Source: Trichoplusia ni
Taxonomy: Eukaryota; Arthropoda; Insecta; Lepidoptera; Noctuidae
DNA length: 64,000 nucleotides
Direction of reading: 5' to 3'
Assembly: GCF_003590095.1 (NCBI RefSeq)
Contig: NC_039502.1
Coordinates: 868,001-932,000, forward strand
Both the position numbers and the translations under genes were made by a program. The notes below the pieces were generated by a model. That model saw nothing but the letters and a program-made list of their open reading frames with translations. It ran no database searches and was not told the DNA's origin. This document shows positions 63,281 through 64,000 of the stretch, in pieces (position 1 is the stretch's first letter; each line of letters opens with the position of its first letter).

Positions 63281-63347
63281 CACTGCCAAATCACTGTCCA
63301 TGACTTTGAACGGGTGTAGTCTGGCCGTGACGGCCACCCCGGAAACT
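63281..63347 (-). promoter_or_regulatory. Candidate distal first exon, short coding start
   Basis: On the minus strand, gtgTCAGTttcc gives an initiator (start about 63347). A GC-rich leader with ATG at 63301-63299 encodes MDSDLAV. The donor GCAGTG|GTAAGA ends the exon at 63281 in phase 0. The ITP coding exon begins exactly at its ATG after an acceptor, also in phase 0. Splicing would therefore add MDSDLAV in frame before the ITP signal peptide. A TGACG CRE-like site lies upstream. It could instead begin an unrelated gene. Confidence 0.35.
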
Positions 63348-63980
63348 GACACTCGCCAGGGTCGCCAACGTCACACAGTACACAAGAAAAACCGCAAATA
63401 TTTTAGAGCTTTTTATTACTAAAATAATGGAATGAATCATGCACTTGTGCAATGCAGGTTAATAAGATATACGAGATTGACTTTAATTGTAAAATAATAC
63501 TGAAAAGATTTTGACGATTTTTAATGAATGGAATTGTAACGAGTTTTTTCAAAGGATCACTTAAAAAAAAAGTTGCCGGTTAATCGCCAATGGCGATTTC
63601 CGTTCATAAACTAATTTTGTCCTACTTCAAATAAGAATTGCAAAAAAATACGCAACATCTTCTGGTTAACGAACAATCATTATGAGTCGCAGTTTTTACG
63701 ATTTCTACGTGTAACACGCACAAGCGATATGACAATAGATATAGTTAATAAAAACGACTTTGGCTTGAAGTGACTAGACATAATACATGTCACAAGTCTT
63801 CGTAAAATGATGAAATGCAATGATAGTGTTAATAAAAAGAAGTACGGATAGATAGTATATGTAGGGCAGAATATAAAAAAAAAATATATCAAGTCCACAC
63901 TTTGGGAATACCAATAAATTAATTCGTCAAAAAACAAAATCCAATTGTTATCAATCCAATAAGTTATAATTATAGAATTA
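63348..63980. other. AT-rich right flank, nothing recognised
   Basis: No gene or repeat seen beyond the candidate promoter. Confidence 0.4.
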
Positions 63981-64000
63981 CTAGCTGACCCGTCAAACGT
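63981..64000 (-). mobile_element. Edge of dispersed repeat, cut by window
   Basis: 'ctagctgacccgtcaaacgt' matches the terminal sequence of a common lepidopteran repeat related to the 'ctagctgttgcccgcgac' termini at 9.6 kb. The rest is off the window. Confidence 0.45.

Noticed and set aside
1..64000. CRISPR arrays, operons, phage or endogenous virus genes
   Set aside because: None seen; the sequence is eukaryotic with introns and insect repeats.

Overview
The window is AT-rich insect DNA, almost certainly from a moth or butterfly (Lepidoptera). Genes have small exons and clean GT-AG introns. The dispersed repeats are lepidopteran types: tRNA-derived SINEs, LINE 3' tails, and fragments ending in the 'gcgggcaacagctag' terminus. 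No bacterial, organellar or viral gene was seen. Species was not determined.

Three protein genes are readable, all multi-exon. (1) 1599-4793, minus: ceramide-1-phosphate transfer protein (CPTP, GLTP fold). Three exons are present; the last lies off the left edge or was not found. (2) 8584-21936, plus: the insect NEMO/IKK-gamma homologue (kenny; often annotated as optineurin or NF-kappa-B essential modulator). It has 12 shared coding exons, then two alternative 3'-terminal exons, each giving a different NEMO-type C2HC zinc finger. (3) 27177-28395, minus: ion transport peptide (ITP, CHH family). One shared exon joins either an ITPL-specific or an ITP-specific (amidated) exon.

Layout. CPTP and kenny are head to head across about 0.8 kb. 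Kenny introns are full of transposon debris, including a 999-bp PIF/Harbinger element with TTA target duplication. Kenny and ITP converge at about 25.7-26.4 kb. From 28.4 kb to the right edge (about 36 kb) there is no recognisable protein gene and few repeats. Instead there are GC/CpG-rich islands and four candidate minus-strand promoter/first-exon arrangements (31.2, 59.2, 60.0 and 63.3 kb). I read this tract as the long 5' regulatory and intronic territory of ITP; that is inference.

Biology. The three genes do not form a pathway. CPTP moves ceramide-1-phosphate between membranes. Kenny is the ubiquitin-binding regulatory subunit of the IKK complex in IMD immune signalling. ITP is a neurohormone of ion and water balance. 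The most interesting points are the exchangeable zinc finger of the NEMO homologue, its N-terminal LIR-like motif, and the candidate distal ITP promoters, one of which would add seven residues in frame to the precursor.
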